Part shown: positions 52,079-61,117 of the stretch, one piece after another
Numbering within the stretch: the stretch's first letter is position 1
Layout: every line of letters starts with the position of its first letter
DNA from: Pseudophaeobacter profundi
GTDB lineage: Bacteria > Pseudomonadota > Alphaproteobacteria > Rhodobacterales > Rhodobacteraceae
Direction of reading: 5' to 3'
DNA length: 64,000 bases
Assembly: GCF_029697505.1 (NCBI RefSeq)
Contig: NZ_JARJEF010000011.1
Coordinates: 81,433 to 145,432 of the forward strand
Notes under the pieces: generated by a model
Databases searched by the model: none
Told to the model about the DNA's origin: nothing
What the model saw: the letters and a program-made list of their open reading frames with translations, nothing else
Made by a program: the position numbers and the translations under genes

Positions 52079-53016
52079 CCACGCCCCACCGCCGCCCACT
52101 GGACATCCTGTGTTTTGGCGAACCGATGTTTGAATTTTCCTGGCTTGAAAAAGATATGATCCGCCCCGGCATTGGCGGTGACGTGTCCAACACCGCCGTG
52201 GCGGCGCGCAGGGCCGGGGCCACATCCGGGATGCTGACCCACCTGGGGAGTGACGGCTTTGCCGATCATATTCTCACACTCTACCAGGAGGAAGGCATCG
52301 ACGCCTCGCGCATTGTGCAAAAGGAGGGGGCGCAGACCGGGCTATACTTCATCGAATACGGCCCGCAGGGGCACCAGTTTTCCTATCGCCGCGCCGGTTC
52401 CGCTGCCAGCCAGATTACCCCGGAAGACCTGACCCCGCAGATGTTCGAACAGATAGGTGTGCTGCATCTCAGCGGCATCACCCAGGCGATTTCTGACAGT
52501 TCCTGCGCCGCGGCACTTCGGGCCGCAGAACTGGCACGCGCGGCCGGGGCACAGGTGTCTTTTGATACCAATCTGCGGCTGAACCTTTGGTCGGCGCCCC
52601 AGGCCTGGCGGGCGTTGCAGCAAATCCTGCCCCTGGTGGATCTGGTTTTTCCGAGCATCGAAGATTGCCAAGCCCTGTTTGGCACCAGCGACACCACCGA
52701 GATCTGCGATCGCTTCTTGTCTTTTGGGGTACAGATGGTTGTACTGACGCTGGCTGAAAAGGGCGCGCTGGTGGCAACCCCGCAGGGCCAGCACAGGATC
52801 GACGCCTTTCCAGCCGATCTGCGTGATGCAACCGGGGCTGGCGATACCTTCGATGGCGCCTTTCTGGCTGAATATGCCAGAACTGGCGATCCTGTTGCCG
52901 CCGGACGGTTTGCCTGCGCGGCGGCCTCTCTTTCTGTCGAAACCAACGGGGCTGTTGCGTCGATCCCCGCCCGAGAGTCAATTCTTGCCCGTCTCAACCA
53001 AGGTGATACCCAATGA
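52075..53016 (+). CDS. kdgK: PfkB family sugar kinase, 2-dehydro-3-deoxygluconokinase
   Basis: A 313-residue ribokinase-family enzyme. The N-terminal sugar site reads ILCFGEPMFEFSWLE and GGDVSNTAVAARRAGA. The C-terminal signature DATGAGDTFDGAFLAEYA carries the catalytic Asp and anion hole. The gene lies between a GntR regulator and eda, with ATGA overlaps on both sides, so the substrate is most likely 2-keto-3-deoxygluconate, giving KDPG for the aldolase encoded next. This provides a uronate/gluconate branch beside the arabinose/galactose genes. Confidence 0.92.
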   Translation: MTTPHRRPLDILCFGEPMFEFSWLEKDMIRPGIGGDVSNTAVAARRAGATSGMLTHLGSDGFADHILTLYQEEGIDASRIVQKEGAQTGLYFIEYGPQGHQFSYRRAGSAASQITPEDLTPQMFEQIGVLHLSGITQAISDSSCAAALRAAELARAAGAQVSFDTNLRLNLWSAPQAWRALQQILPLVDLVFPSIEDCQALFGTSDTTEICDRFLSFGVQMVVLTLAEKGALVATPQGQHRIDAFPADLRDATGAGDTFDGAFLAEYARTGDPVAAGRFACAAASLSVETNGAVASIPARESILARLNQGDTQ

Positions 53017-53663
53017 AATTGAATTCCGAAGCCGCCCGCAGCGTGACCCGCGATATCTGCAATCTGGCACCGATCATGCCGGTGCTTGTGGTGCGTGACG
53101 TGGCCCATGCGGCCCCCCTGGCCAAGGCGCTCATCGCCGGAGGTCTGCCCGCGCTGGAGGTCACTTTGCGCACGCCTGCGGCGCTACAGGTGATCGAAGC
53201 CATGGCAAAGGTCGAGGGCGGTGTGGTGGGCGCTGGCACCCTGGTCACGCCGCAGGATGTCCGCGATGCCAAGGCGGCTGGCGCTGTTTTTGGCGTCTCG
53301 CCCGGTGCCACGGATGCCTTGATCGAGGCCTGCCTGGAGGAAGAACTGCCGTTGCTGCCCGGCGCGGCCACCGCCAGCGAAGCCATGCGCCTGCTTGAAC
53401 GTGGCTTTACCACCCAGAAGTTTTTCCCCGCCGAAGCCTCTGGCGGTGCGCCCGCGCTCAAGGCGATTGGCGCGCCACTGCCGCAGATCAGTTTCTGCCC
53501 AACCGGCGGCGTCAACCTTGCCAATGCCAAGAGCTATCTGGATCTGGCAAATGTTCTCTGTGCGGGGGGCAGTTGGATTGCCCCCGATGCGCTGGTCGCA
53601 GCGGCGGATTGGGATCAGGTTGAGGCCCTCGCGCGTGAAGCACGGCAAACACTGTCTGTCTGA
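53013..53663 (+). CDS. eda: Bifunctional KHG/KDPG aldolase
   Basis: A 216-residue class I aldolase splitting KDPG to pyruvate and glyceraldehyde 3-phosphate, and 4-hydroxy-2-oxoglutarate to pyruvate and glyoxylate. Features: IMPVLVVRDVAHAAPLAKAL (Arg), GLPALEVTLRTPAALQVI (Glu in the E-x-T-L-R motif), VGAGTLVTPQDVRDAKAAGA, and the Schiff-base Lys in TTQKFFPAEASGG. It overlaps kdgK by 4 bases, completing the Entner-Doudoroff lower half. It is distinct from the shorter DgoA encoded 4 kb upstream. Confidence 0.96.
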   Translation: MKLNSEAARSVTRDICNLAPIMPVLVVRDVAHAAPLAKALIAGGLPALEVTLRTPAALQVIEAMAKVEGGVVGAGTLVTPQDVRDAKAAGAVFGVSPGATDALIEACLEEELPLLPGAATASEAMRLLERGFTTQKFFPAEASGGAPALKAIGAPLPQISFCPTGGVNLANAKSYLDLANVLCAGGSWIAPDALVAAADWDQVEALAREARQTLSV

Positions 53664-53664
53664 T

Positions 53665-53681
53665 CACCCCCGCGCGGGGTG
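53665..53681. terminator. Hairpin between convergent eda and the secretion operon
   Basis: CACCCC-CGCGC-GGGGTG directly after the eda stop. The stem is short and there is no T tract, so a terminator role is only possible. Confidence 0.35.
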
Positions 53682-53754
53682 GATGCCGCCATCTTGTGGC
53701 CGCGAACCGGGACTGCTGCAGGATAGCGGCGCAGGACTTGGGGGACGGGGTACT

Positions 53755-55095
53755 TCACTGTTCCCGGAATGCCCTGATCATACTGTCTGCGACAGGTTTC
53801 ATAAGGTATTGGATGAAGGTCCTGTTCTGGGTTTGAATCATGATCTGGGCAGGCATGCCCGGAGTGGGGGTAAAGCCCCTGACGCGCTGCAATTCGCTGG
53901 GGGCCACGGAAATACGCGCCACATAGATTTCTTGTGGCAGCTCTTGCGAGCGGTCCAGAATCGCGTCTGCGGATACGTAATAGACTTTGCCTTCAAGGAT
54001 TGGCGTCGTGCGCTGGTTCAGGGCGGTCAGCCTGACTGTGGCAGCTTGCCCCTTGCGGACCACGTCAATTTCGGTGCGCGGAATCTGGGCTTCGATGATC
54101 AGGGGTTCGCCGGTTGGCAATATTTCCAGAATTGCCTTGCCGCTTTCGACGACACCGCCTGCAGTGTGATAATGCAGGCGAACAACCGTCCCTGAAACCG
54201 GCGCAACAATTTCGGTCCGGGTGAGGATGCTTTCGGCTTTGCGGGCCTGTTCGCGAACGCTTTCCAACTCTGATTGTACCGCTTGCAACTCGTCAAGTGC
54301 TGCGCTTTGGGTTTCGTTGATGGTCTGCGAGATCTGCGACTGGTAGCGCTGGGACAGCGAGGCGGTTTCGTCGATTTCGGATTGCAGGCGGCCAATCTGG
54401 CCCTGGGCTTCAGCCAAAGCGCGGCGCAGGGTGTTGTATTCCGATTTGCGCACCAGGCCCTTTTCCAACAGCACTTCTTTCGCCTGAGAATCTTCTTCCA
54501 GAATTTCCAGTTGAGCCTGGGTGGCAGCCAGTTGTTTTTCATAGCCGACCGACCGGCTTTTCAGGGCTTCGATGCTTTGCTCTAGCAGGTTTATTTCATT
54601 CTTTAATTGCTGGGTGGCGGCGTCGAACACAATCTGCTGCCCATCAAGCATTGCGACCACATTGTAGTCTGAGCGGAGCTGTTCCAGTCTGGCGGGGTAA
54701 ACCAGCGTATCCTTGCGATTGTATTCAGCAAGAATACGGCTTTCCATCGCTTCCAATCTGACCTGACGCAAGAACAGCTCGCGTTCGGTTGCAAGGGCAG
54801 AGGTTTCATCAAGCAGCACGATTGGCTGTCCTGCGACGACGTTTTCGCCTTCTTCGACAAGAATGGCTTTGATGATGCCGCCTTCGAGGTGCTGAACAAT
54901 CTTGTTGCTGCCGGTGGCAACAAAGCTGCCCTGAGAAATGACCGCGGCGGCCAGGGGCGCCCTGAAGGCCCAGACCCCAAAGCTGCCAAGCCCAAAAATC
55001 ATCAGGAACAGACCGAAGGTGACATGCTTTTTGATCGACCGGGGCACATCGTCATACCATTCTGCCGGTTCAGCAAGTGCGATCGGGTTAGGCAT
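53755..55095 (-). CDS. HlyD family type I secretion adaptor
   Basis: A protein of about 446 residues, the periplasmic membrane-fusion protein of the type I secretion system. A short cytosolic N terminus is followed by one TM helix (about 26-46, FGLFLMIFGLGSFGVWAF), a lipoyl-type half motif (GSNKIVQHLEGGIIKAILVEEG), a long coiled coil (about 110-290) and the second half (VAPVSGTVVRLHYHTAGGVV), then a beta-barrel region. ATG 55095 is chosen (GGAGG upstream, 8-base overlap with the exporter stop). It would link the ABC exporter to an outer-membrane TolC-like channel, which is not encoded here. Confidence 0.93.
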   Translation of the reverse strand: MPNPIALAEPAEWYDDVPRSIKKHVTFGLFLMIFGLGSFGVWAFRAPLAAAVISQGSFVATGSNKIVQHLEGGIIKAILVEEGENVVAGQPIVLLDETSALATERELFLRQVRLEAMESRILAEYNRKDTLVYPARLEQLRSDYNVVAMLDGQQIVFDAATQQLKNEINLLEQSIEALKSRSVGYEKQLAATQAQLEILEEDSQAKEVLLEKGLVRKSEYNTLRRALAEAQGQIGRLQSEIDETASLSQRYQSQISQTINETQSAALDELQAVQSELESVREQARKAESILTRTEIVAPVSGTVVRLHYHTAGGVVESGKAILEILPTGEPLIIEAQIPRTEIDVVRKGQAATVRLTALNQRTTPILEGKVYYVSADAILDRSQELPQEIYVARISVAPSELQRVRGFTPTPGMPAQIMIQTQNRTFIQYLMKPVADSMIRAFREQ

Positions 55096-57142
55096 TGCCC
55101 TGTCCTCCATTGCCTTGTGGCGGTAGCTTGCCAGCGGCGTTTGTGCGTTCCGACAGTTTTTGCAGAACCTGATTGCGTTCGCCAAACAGTGCAATATTGC
55201 CATCCGCCAGCAGCATGATCTTGTCGACGACGCTTAGCAGTGATGGTTTTTGGGTGATGACAACCACGGTGATACCGGCCTCGCCCGCGTGGCGGATGGC
55301 ATTGGCAAGCGCCCGGTCCCCAGAGGTGTCGAGGTTGGAGTTGGGTTCATCCAGAACCAAAAAGCGGGGGTTGCCGAAAAAGGCGCGCGCCAGGGCAATA
55401 CGTTGCTTTTGCCCGCCCGACAGTGGCGAGCCATCGGCAGCGACCATGGTTTCATAGCCATGCGGCAGCGAGGCGATCATATCATGCACATCCGCCAGAA
55501 GCGCGGCGCGATGGATGTCTTCGTCGCTGGCACCTTCGCGCATCCGGGCGATGTTGTTCTTGATGGAGCCCGGAAACAATTGCACGTCTTGCGGCAGGTA
55601 GCCGATGTTTTCGCCCAGTTGTCGGTCATCCCAATTGCGTAGGTCCATCAGGTCAAGCCTGACGTTGCCTGAGGTCGGCAGAATTGAGCCCACAAGCATT
55701 TTCCCCAGTGTTGTCTTGCCGGCGCCAGAGTTGCCGATCACCGCCAATGAATCCCCCGGATTCAGGCTGAATGTCAGACCGTTGAGGATGACCTGTTTCG
55801 TGCCTGCCGGGACAAACAGCAGGCGCTCGACATTCAGACGGCCCTCGGGGCGGGGCAAGCGGAGTTTTTCGTACTTTTGTACCGATGACATCATCAGGTT
55901 GCTGACCCGGTCATAGGCCGCGCGGGATTGTGAAAAGCCGTTCCAACCTTCGATCGAGCCTTCGATCGGTGCCAGCGCACGACCGGCAATGATAGAGGCC
56001 GCGATGACCATGCCGCCGGTTATCTCCCCTTCGAGCGCCAGATAGGCCCCCCAGCCCAGCATCGCAATCTGGGTGAGCAATCTTGCCCCGCGTGAGACGG
56101 CAGCCCAAATGATGTTTCGATCCTGTGCCAGCACCTGGGCGCGCAGCGACGCGGCGGTGTCACGGCCCCACAATGCGACCGCCTCGGGGACCATGGCGAG
56201 GGCGTTGATGATCTGGCTGTTGCGCGACATCGAGTCGAGATGCATGTTTGCCCGCGACTGGGCCTGATTTGCCTCTGCAAAGGGTTTGGATGTAGCCCTT
56301 TGGTTGATCAACGCAATGAGCATGAGCGTAACCGCCGTCGCAATCACAATCATGCCGAGATGCGGGTGAACGAGGAAAATCGCGGTAATGAACAGGGGGG
56401 CGAAGGGGACATCCAAAAACGAGATCAGCGTACCGGATACCAAAAAGGACCTGAGCAATTGCAGGTCGCCCAAAGTCTGATACTGGCGGCCGTTGTCTTG
56501 CAGAGAGGCATGTGCCGCCGCACTCAGGACAGGGGCGCCCAGCAGGACAGCCACCTCTACGGCCGTGCGCATCAACACGAAGCGTCGGACAGCATCAAAG
56601 ATGGATTGCATGATCACCGCACCAGCGATGACAATTGTCAGCATGATCAGCGTGTCGAGCGACCGGCTGGTCAAGACCCTGTCGGAAATCTGGAATAGGT
56701 AGATCGGGATCGCCAGCACCAGAAGATTTGTCGCGCAGGTCAACAGCATGACAAAGCCGAGATTGCGCCGCACGACTTTCCGCCCTTGGCGCAGCTTTAG
56801 GGCAAATTGTTCCGGGCCACCGCGCTTGTGAAACTGTGGTTTTGCACCACCACCACCGTCGCCACCACCACCACCGCTGTTGGTATTGGCAGGTGGCTTG
56901 CCGCCGCCTGGCTTCAGGACTGGTCCGGTATCGGCATCAATCTGAACGCCACCGATCCCCCTGGCGATAGGCTGCTTGGTGTCGATTTTCTCGGGTTTGT
57001 TGCATCGTTGTGCGGGCGTCAGCAGCAGTGGCTGTTTTGCTGTAACATTCTGCGCGGTGCCGTTTGCGCCGTTCGTGGTGGTGTTTTGTTGCGTTTTGTT
57101 GCGAATGCTTTGGTCAGCTTCGGAAACAGATTTATCTAACAT
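55088..57142 (-). CDS. Type I secretion system permease/ATPase
   Basis: A 684-residue PrtD-type ABC exporter. Residues 1-115 form an unusual polar extension rich in Gln/Asn/Thr with a Gly run (GGGGGDGGGG near 92-101), without the C39 or C39-like domain of bacteriocin and RTX exporters. Six TM helices (about 130-410) follow, then the ATPase domain with Walker A VIGNSGAGKTTLGKML, signature PLSGGQKQRIALARAF and Walker B FLVLDEPNSNLD. It starts 18 bases after the 682-residue secreted protein gene, so machine and cargo share a transcript. Confidence 0.94.
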   Translation of the reverse strand: MLDKSVSEADQSIRNKTQQNTTTNGANGTAQNVTAKQPLLLTPAQRCNKPEKIDTKQPIARGIGGVQIDADTGPVLKPGGGKPPANTNSGGGGGDGGGGAKPQFHKRGGPEQFALKLRQGRKVVRRNLGFVMLLTCATNLLVLAIPIYLFQISDRVLTSRSLDTLIMLTIVIAGAVIMQSIFDAVRRFVLMRTAVEVAVLLGAPVLSAAAHASLQDNGRQYQTLGDLQLLRSFLVSGTLISFLDVPFAPLFITAIFLVHPHLGMIVIATAVTLMLIALINQRATSKPFAEANQAQSRANMHLDSMSRNSQIINALAMVPEAVALWGRDTAASLRAQVLAQDRNIIWAAVSRGARLLTQIAMLGWGAYLALEGEITGGMVIAASIIAGRALAPIEGSIEGWNGFSQSRAAYDRVSNLMMSSVQKYEKLRLPRPEGRLNVERLLFVPAGTKQVILNGLTFSLNPGDSLAVIGNSGAGKTTLGKMLVGSILPTSGNVRLDLMDLRNWDDRQLGENIGYLPQDVQLFPGSIKNNIARMREGASDEDIHRAALLADVHDMIASLPHGYETMVAADGSPLSGGQKQRIALARAFFGNPRFLVLDEPNSNLDTSGDRALANAIRHAGEAGITVVVITQKPSLLSVVDKIMLLADGNIALFGERNQVLQKLSERTNAAGKLPPQGNGGQGNA

Positions 57143-57160
57143 TTTTTGTACTCAATTCTA

Positions 57161-59209
57161 TTATGCTAACATTGTTTGCATCATGTCTGGGTTCCCGCTG
57201 TATTCGGGGGCTGTTGCAACGATTTCGGCATCAGACGGTGCCTCGCCGTCCGGGCTCATCATTCCCTCCGCCAGAAATGCGACGGCCTCATTGGCAAGCG
57301 CGGGTAACTCTACGCCCAGTGGATCTGCATCCGTGTCGATGAGATTGGCCTGGTAAAGAAGGGCGTCGCTGTAGGCTTCGCCACCGACACGCACTTCAGA
57401 ATCCACGCCATAGATATTTACGGATGCAGTATTGATCGCGGCATTTGAGCCGGTCACCAGCTCTATCGACGCGCCGGTCTGTGCTTGGAAATTATCAAGT
57501 GCCATATGCACCTGGTCGGAATCTCCCATGATATTGGTTTGTTCCAACCAATTGAGGGTCGTGAAATCCCCGGAGATGTACAAAACGGTCAGGATGTCAT
57601 CGCCTGCAAATGCGTTATCATGGGCGACGCTGTCGTTGATCGTTGTCGCGCCATTCGCAAATGCATTGCTCGCATTCGCAAAATTCGAGGTCATATCCGT
57701 GTAGCTGTCGATCCCGGTGGTTGAGATATTCGCGCCGTTGAACAACAGGTTGTCGCCGCCGGAAAAGCCGAAAGGCACATCGCCTGTGAATGTGACGGTG
57801 TCATAATCCATCACGACGTTCATCTGGCTGATCTGATTGACCGTGATCATGTTGCCACCGATCATCACCAAATCGTAGCCATATCCGATTTCCATGAAAC
57901 CGGCCAAGTTCACGATGGTGTTGTCCCCCATCACGATCTGCGTGTTGCTCCCGGTGAACTGGACATCGGCGCGATCATGGTCGGTCATGAAGCTGAACTG
58001 GCTGACCCAGTTTGCCATGATAATATCGCCATCAATCCGGGTAACCGCCCAGTTTTGCGGCAGGCCGGTGGGCGCGCCGCCTGTGTCCTCGGCCATGGCT
58101 GCGTCGTCTGTGACGGGCTGTGAAGAGATATGCGACATTGTCGCCACGTTGAAGTTGGCAGAGACCGTTGCCCCAGCCTGTGCGTTCAATGTGACGTGTT
58201 CGAACAGCACATTCACCTGGCTTATCACGTTCAGGTCGACCACATCCCCCATGACCGAAATCACCGGCGCGTCAAGCCAGCCCACGGAAATGGACGCGTC
58301 ATTCACCATGACGTTGGCACCGGTTACCAAATGGTGCCCGTCATCAATCTCGAACTGTTCGGAGGCGGGCGATGATCCGTCGAGCCCCTGGAAGGGATCG
58401 GTGTTTGCCAGTGCGTCGGGGTCTTCCTCGTCCTCGGGGGCGTCATCGCTCAGCACGACATCGGGGTTTTCCGCCTGGAAGTAGGCCGGCATGATATCGT
58501 CCAAAATCGGGGTTTCTTCGACGGTTTCACCATTCACATAGCTGCCGTAGGCATCATCCCCGTGCTGGACGGTAACGATTTCACCTATGCGGGATGTGCC
58601 ATCTGTGTCACCCATGCTTTCATGCAGGGCTTTCACGGTGTCGAGGGTGCTTTTGCTAAAGTCCAGCGGCGCGCTGGTTGCAACCACCCCCAGGGCCTGT
58701 GCAATCGCATTGATGCTCTGCAAAGTGGTAAGATACTCGGCAGGGTCAACAAAATCCGCCGGTATTTCGTTCATGAAGAGATCGTCATTGTCTTCCATCC
58801 AGGCGTTCTGGATCGTAATCGTCACAACGCTGCCCGCAGGCTCCAGCGTTAAGTGAGGCCGATTGAAGCTGAAGGACAGGGAAACCGATCCTGATGCAGC
58901 CCATGCCAGTTCGTCTGCGCCCTCTGCCAAAGGATGATAGTAGGGCAGGTGAGTGTTCAGAATATCAGGGCCGTAGAATTGGGGTACCTGTTCCAAATCC
59001 GGCGGGGTGTATTCCAGAACGGGGGTAAAGTCCGTGAGTGTGTAGGGGGCCTTGAACGTAACAACAATATTGGTCAGATCATTTGTTTCGGCATCTGCTA
59101 ATTGGAGCGCTTTGAAGTCGTCATAGGCATCGCGCATGCGTTCCTCTTCTACCGCAATATGGAAGAACCCGATCATGTGGGCGACGATTTCGGTTACTTT
59201 GTCAAACAT
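57161..59209 (-). CDS. Large acidic type I secreted protein with a four-copy motif
   Basis: A protein of about 682 residues with no Sec signal, encoded directly before the exporter, so probably its cargo. The N-terminal 130 residues have FDKVTEIVAHMIGFFHIAVEEER. From about 316 on, a pattern of Gly, hydrophobics, Asn, hydrophobic-x-Gln, hydrophobics, Asp-x-Asp recurs four times (about 316-337, 391-412, 446-470, 542-565), for example VNQISQMNVVMDYD and LNWLEQTNIMGDSD. RTX nonapeptides are not seen. The very acidic composition suits calcium binding or the sea-water exterior. ATG 59209 is chosen over the GTG at 59248. Confidence 0.8.
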   Translation of the reverse strand: MFDKVTEIVAHMIGFFHIAVEEERMRDAYDDFKALQLADAETNDLTNIVVTFKAPYTLTDFTPVLEYTPPDLEQVPQFYGPDILNTHLPYYHPLAEGADELAWAASGSVSLSFSFNRPHLTLEPAGSVVTITIQNAWMEDNDDLFMNEIPADFVDPAEYLTTLQSINAIAQALGVVATSAPLDFSKSTLDTVKALHESMGDTDGTSRIGEIVTVQHGDDAYGSYVNGETVEETPILDDIMPAYFQAENPDVVLSDDAPEDEEDPDALANTDPFQGLDGSSPASEQFEIDDGHHLVTGANVMVNDASISVGWLDAPVISVMGDVVDLNVISQVNVLFEHVTLNAQAGATVSANFNVATMSHISSQPVTDDAAMAEDTGGAPTGLPQNWAVTRIDGDIIMANWVSQFSFMTDHDRADVQFTGSNTQIVMGDNTIVNLAGFMEIGYGYDLVMIGGNMITVNQISQMNVVMDYDTVTFTGDVPFGFSGGDNLLFNGANISTTGIDSYTDMTSNFANASNAFANGATTINDSVAHDNAFAGDDILTVLYISGDFTTLNWLEQTNIMGDSDQVHMALDNFQAQTGASIELVTGSNAAINTASVNIYGVDSEVRVGGEAYSDALLYQANLIDTDADPLGVELPALANEAVAFLAEGMMSPDGEAPSDAEIVATAPEYSGNPDMMQTMLA

Positions 59210-59318
59210 TGTACTGGCCCCAATTTCTGCGATTGAATGGCCGCTCACCTCATAAATTTTTTGGCTTTTTGGCAGACCAATCCCGTCTGCAATTGTGGTT
59301 GGATGTTTTGGAACGGAA

Positions 59319-59342
59319 CCGGGCCCAATGTATTGGGCCCGG
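59319..59342 (-). terminator. Strong hairpin after the low-complexity protein gene
   Basis: CCGGGCCCAAT pairs perfectly with ATTGGGCCCGG around a 2-base spacer (11-base stem), 18 bases past the stop at 59360. The following bases on the minus strand (TTCCGTTCC) are a poor T tract. It may attenuate rather than end transcription into the second cargo gene and the exporter. Confidence 0.55.
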
Positions 59343-59359
59343 CTTGGTGTGATTAAGGC

Positions 59360-61117
59360 TTATGCGCCGTCGCTGTCGTCGCCGATATAGCTGGAGCTGA
59401 AGCCCCCGCCGACCACGGTCATGTCGACACTGTTGCCAAGCACGTTGGCACCCATGACGATGCTTTGGTTAAACGCCGTGGTGTCGATCTGCGAGGCTGC
59501 CGAAGCAAAGGATTCCCCGGTTACGAACCCGTCGTCACCGTTGTGCGAACCCCACATTCCGGCATCACCGCCAGCACCACCGGCGCCGGTTGTGGCGTTG
59601 CCGCCATTGCCGCCGGATCCACCGCCAGACTGAACGCCGCCAGCAGTTGCGTGGCCGCCAAATGCGTTGCCGCTATCGCCGCCCCACGAGTGGCCGCCGT
59701 AGCCGTCGCCGCCGTCACCAGCCCCAGCGAGGTTGATCCCGCCGTTGCCCTGGGCGTTGCTCAGCGCAGCAGACCATGCGGCGGCATCGCCGCCGTCACC
59801 GCCGTTGGCGTTGCCGCCAGCGCCGAAGCCTGCGCCATTACCGCCAGCAGCCGCGAGCGAACCAGCGTCGCCGCCGTTGCCGCTTTCACCCGAACCGGCA
59901 CCAAGGCCAGCACCAAGTGCATCAGCATCGGCGTTGCCGGTGTCGCCACCGTCAGCCCCGGCCAATCCAAGGCCAAGCAGGCCCAGACCGATGCCAGCCG
60001 CACCGGCGTCACCGCCATCGCTGCTGTCCGCACCAGCACCTGCAGCACCGACGCCTACGCCAGCACCGCCGGCATCACCGGTATCGCCGCCTTCGGCATT
60101 CGACCCGGCAAGACCAAGTCCCAGACCAAGGCCAGCACCGATGGAAGCAGCATCGCCCCCGTCGTCGCCGTCGGCATCTGCGTCAGAACCGGCACCGCCG
60201 ATACCAACACCCAGGCCGATTGCAGCGGCACTACCGCCGTTTGCGCCTGTGCCGCCAGCAGCCGCGCTGTTGCCGCCATTGCCGCTTGCACCACCGGTTG
60301 CACCAGCAGAGCCACCAATGCCAAAGCCACCCAGGGCAACGCCACCGTTTGCATCGGCATGGCCGCCACCGGATCCGCCATCTGCGTCAGCATCAATGCC
60401 GTCTTCGGATTTCGCAAAGCCGCCGTGAGAGGTGTTGGTCTGGTTCATCGTGCCGCTGTTGGACACGTTGCTCAGGTGATCATTGTCTTGCAGGTTGTTG
60501 GACTGCGTGTTGATCGTTCCGGCATCGTTGCCTGCACCGTTCAGCGCGTCATTCAACATGTCGTCCAGATCCAGATCATTGCCGGGATTGTAGTCAATGT
60601 CGCCATGCGCCATGATGAAATCACCAGCATTGGAATGGTCCAGATCAATGTCAGCAAAGTCATCGTCTGTTGGCTCATAGCCGCTCAGATCGATATCAAT
60701 GTCGACACCAACGGTGGTTTCGCTGGTATTAGTGTTGGAGTTGTGGTTGCCGTTGGCGTTCAGGTTGGCATTGCCGTTGGCATTTCCGTTGGCATTGCCA
60801 TTATGGTTGCCATTACCATTGTGATTGCCATTACCGTTATGATTGCCATTGCCGTTATGGTTCCCATTGCCGTTGGCGTTCAGGTTGCCATTACCGTTGC
60901 CGTTATGGTTCCCATTACCATTTCCATTGCCGTTCAGGTTGCCATTCCAGCTTTCGCTGGATTGAGATTGGTCCTGATCCTGATCAGAATGCTGACCCTG
61001 CGCCTGCAGCTGGGCCTGAAGTTCGGCCTGTGCTTGCGCTTGCGCTTGATCCTGTTCCTGATCCTGGGAGTCATTGTTCCAAGGACCAAACTGGAAGAGG
61101 TTGTTTTTCGTACCCAT
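59360..61117 (-). CDS. Extreme low-complexity secreted protein (Gln / Asn-Gly-His / Gly-rich)
   Basis: A 585-residue protein with clear zones: 1-55 Gln/Asp-rich (DQEQDQAQAQAQAELQ), 56-128 almost pure Asn-Gly-His-Asn repeats, 135-230 acidic with Asp/Asn (VDIDIDLSGYEPTDDD), 240-520 Gly/Ala/Asp-rich irregular repeats (GGDTGDAGGAG, GGDAGAAGIGLGLLG, GGDGGDAAAW), and a hydrophobic C-terminal end (NQSIVMGANVLGNSVDMTVV) that may be the type I secretion signal. No Sec signal is present. A GGAG lies 7 bases before the ATG. Upstream of the other cargo and the exporter, it is probably secreted to build an extracellular fibre, matrix or ice/surface-binding layer. The family is not recognised. Confidence 0.8.
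   Translation of the reverse strand: MGTKNNLFQFGPWNNDSQDQEQDQAQAQAQAELQAQLQAQGQHSDQDQDQSQSSESWNGNLNGNGNGNGNHNGNGNGNLNANGNGNHNGNGNHNGNGNHNGNGNHNGNANGNANGNANLNANGNHNSNTNTSETTVGVDIDIDLSGYEPTDDDFADIDLDHSNAGDFIMAHGDIDYNPGNDLDLDDMLNDALNGAGNDAGTINTQSNNLQDNDHLSNVSNSGTMNQTNTSHGGFAKSEDGIDADADGGSGGGHADANGGVALGGFGIGGSAGATGGASGNGGNSAAAGGTGANGGSAAAIGLGVGIGGAGSDADADGDDGGDAASIGAGLGLGLGLAGSNAEGGDTGDAGGAGVGVGAAGAGADSSDGGDAGAAGIGLGLLGLGLAGADGGDTGNADADALGAGLGAGSGESGNGGDAGSLAAAGGNGAGFGAGGNANGGDGGDAAAWSAALSNAQGNGGINLAGAGDGGDGYGGHSWGGDSGNAFGGHATAGGVQSGGGSGGNGGNATTGAGGAGGDAGMWGSHNGDDGFVTGESFASAASQIDTTAFNQSIVMGANVLGNSVDMTVVGGGFSSSYIGDDSDGA
60740..60950 (-). repeat. In-frame 6/18-base repeat tract encoding Asn-Gly-His repeats
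   Basis: On the coding strand, units such as AACCATAACGGTAATGGC (18 bases, NHNGNG) and 6-base AATGGC/AACGGT steps recur with third-base variation across about 200 bases of the low-complexity gene. All periods are multiples of three, so copy-number change keeps the frame. Confidence 0.8.

Noticed and set aside
60740-60950. Possible CRISPR array
   Set aside because: The repeats are 6-18 bases without spacers and lie in frame inside a coding gene.
59360-61117. RTX toxin with calcium-binding nonapeptides
   Set aside because: The Gly/Asp-rich repeats do not follow GGxGxDxUx spacing.
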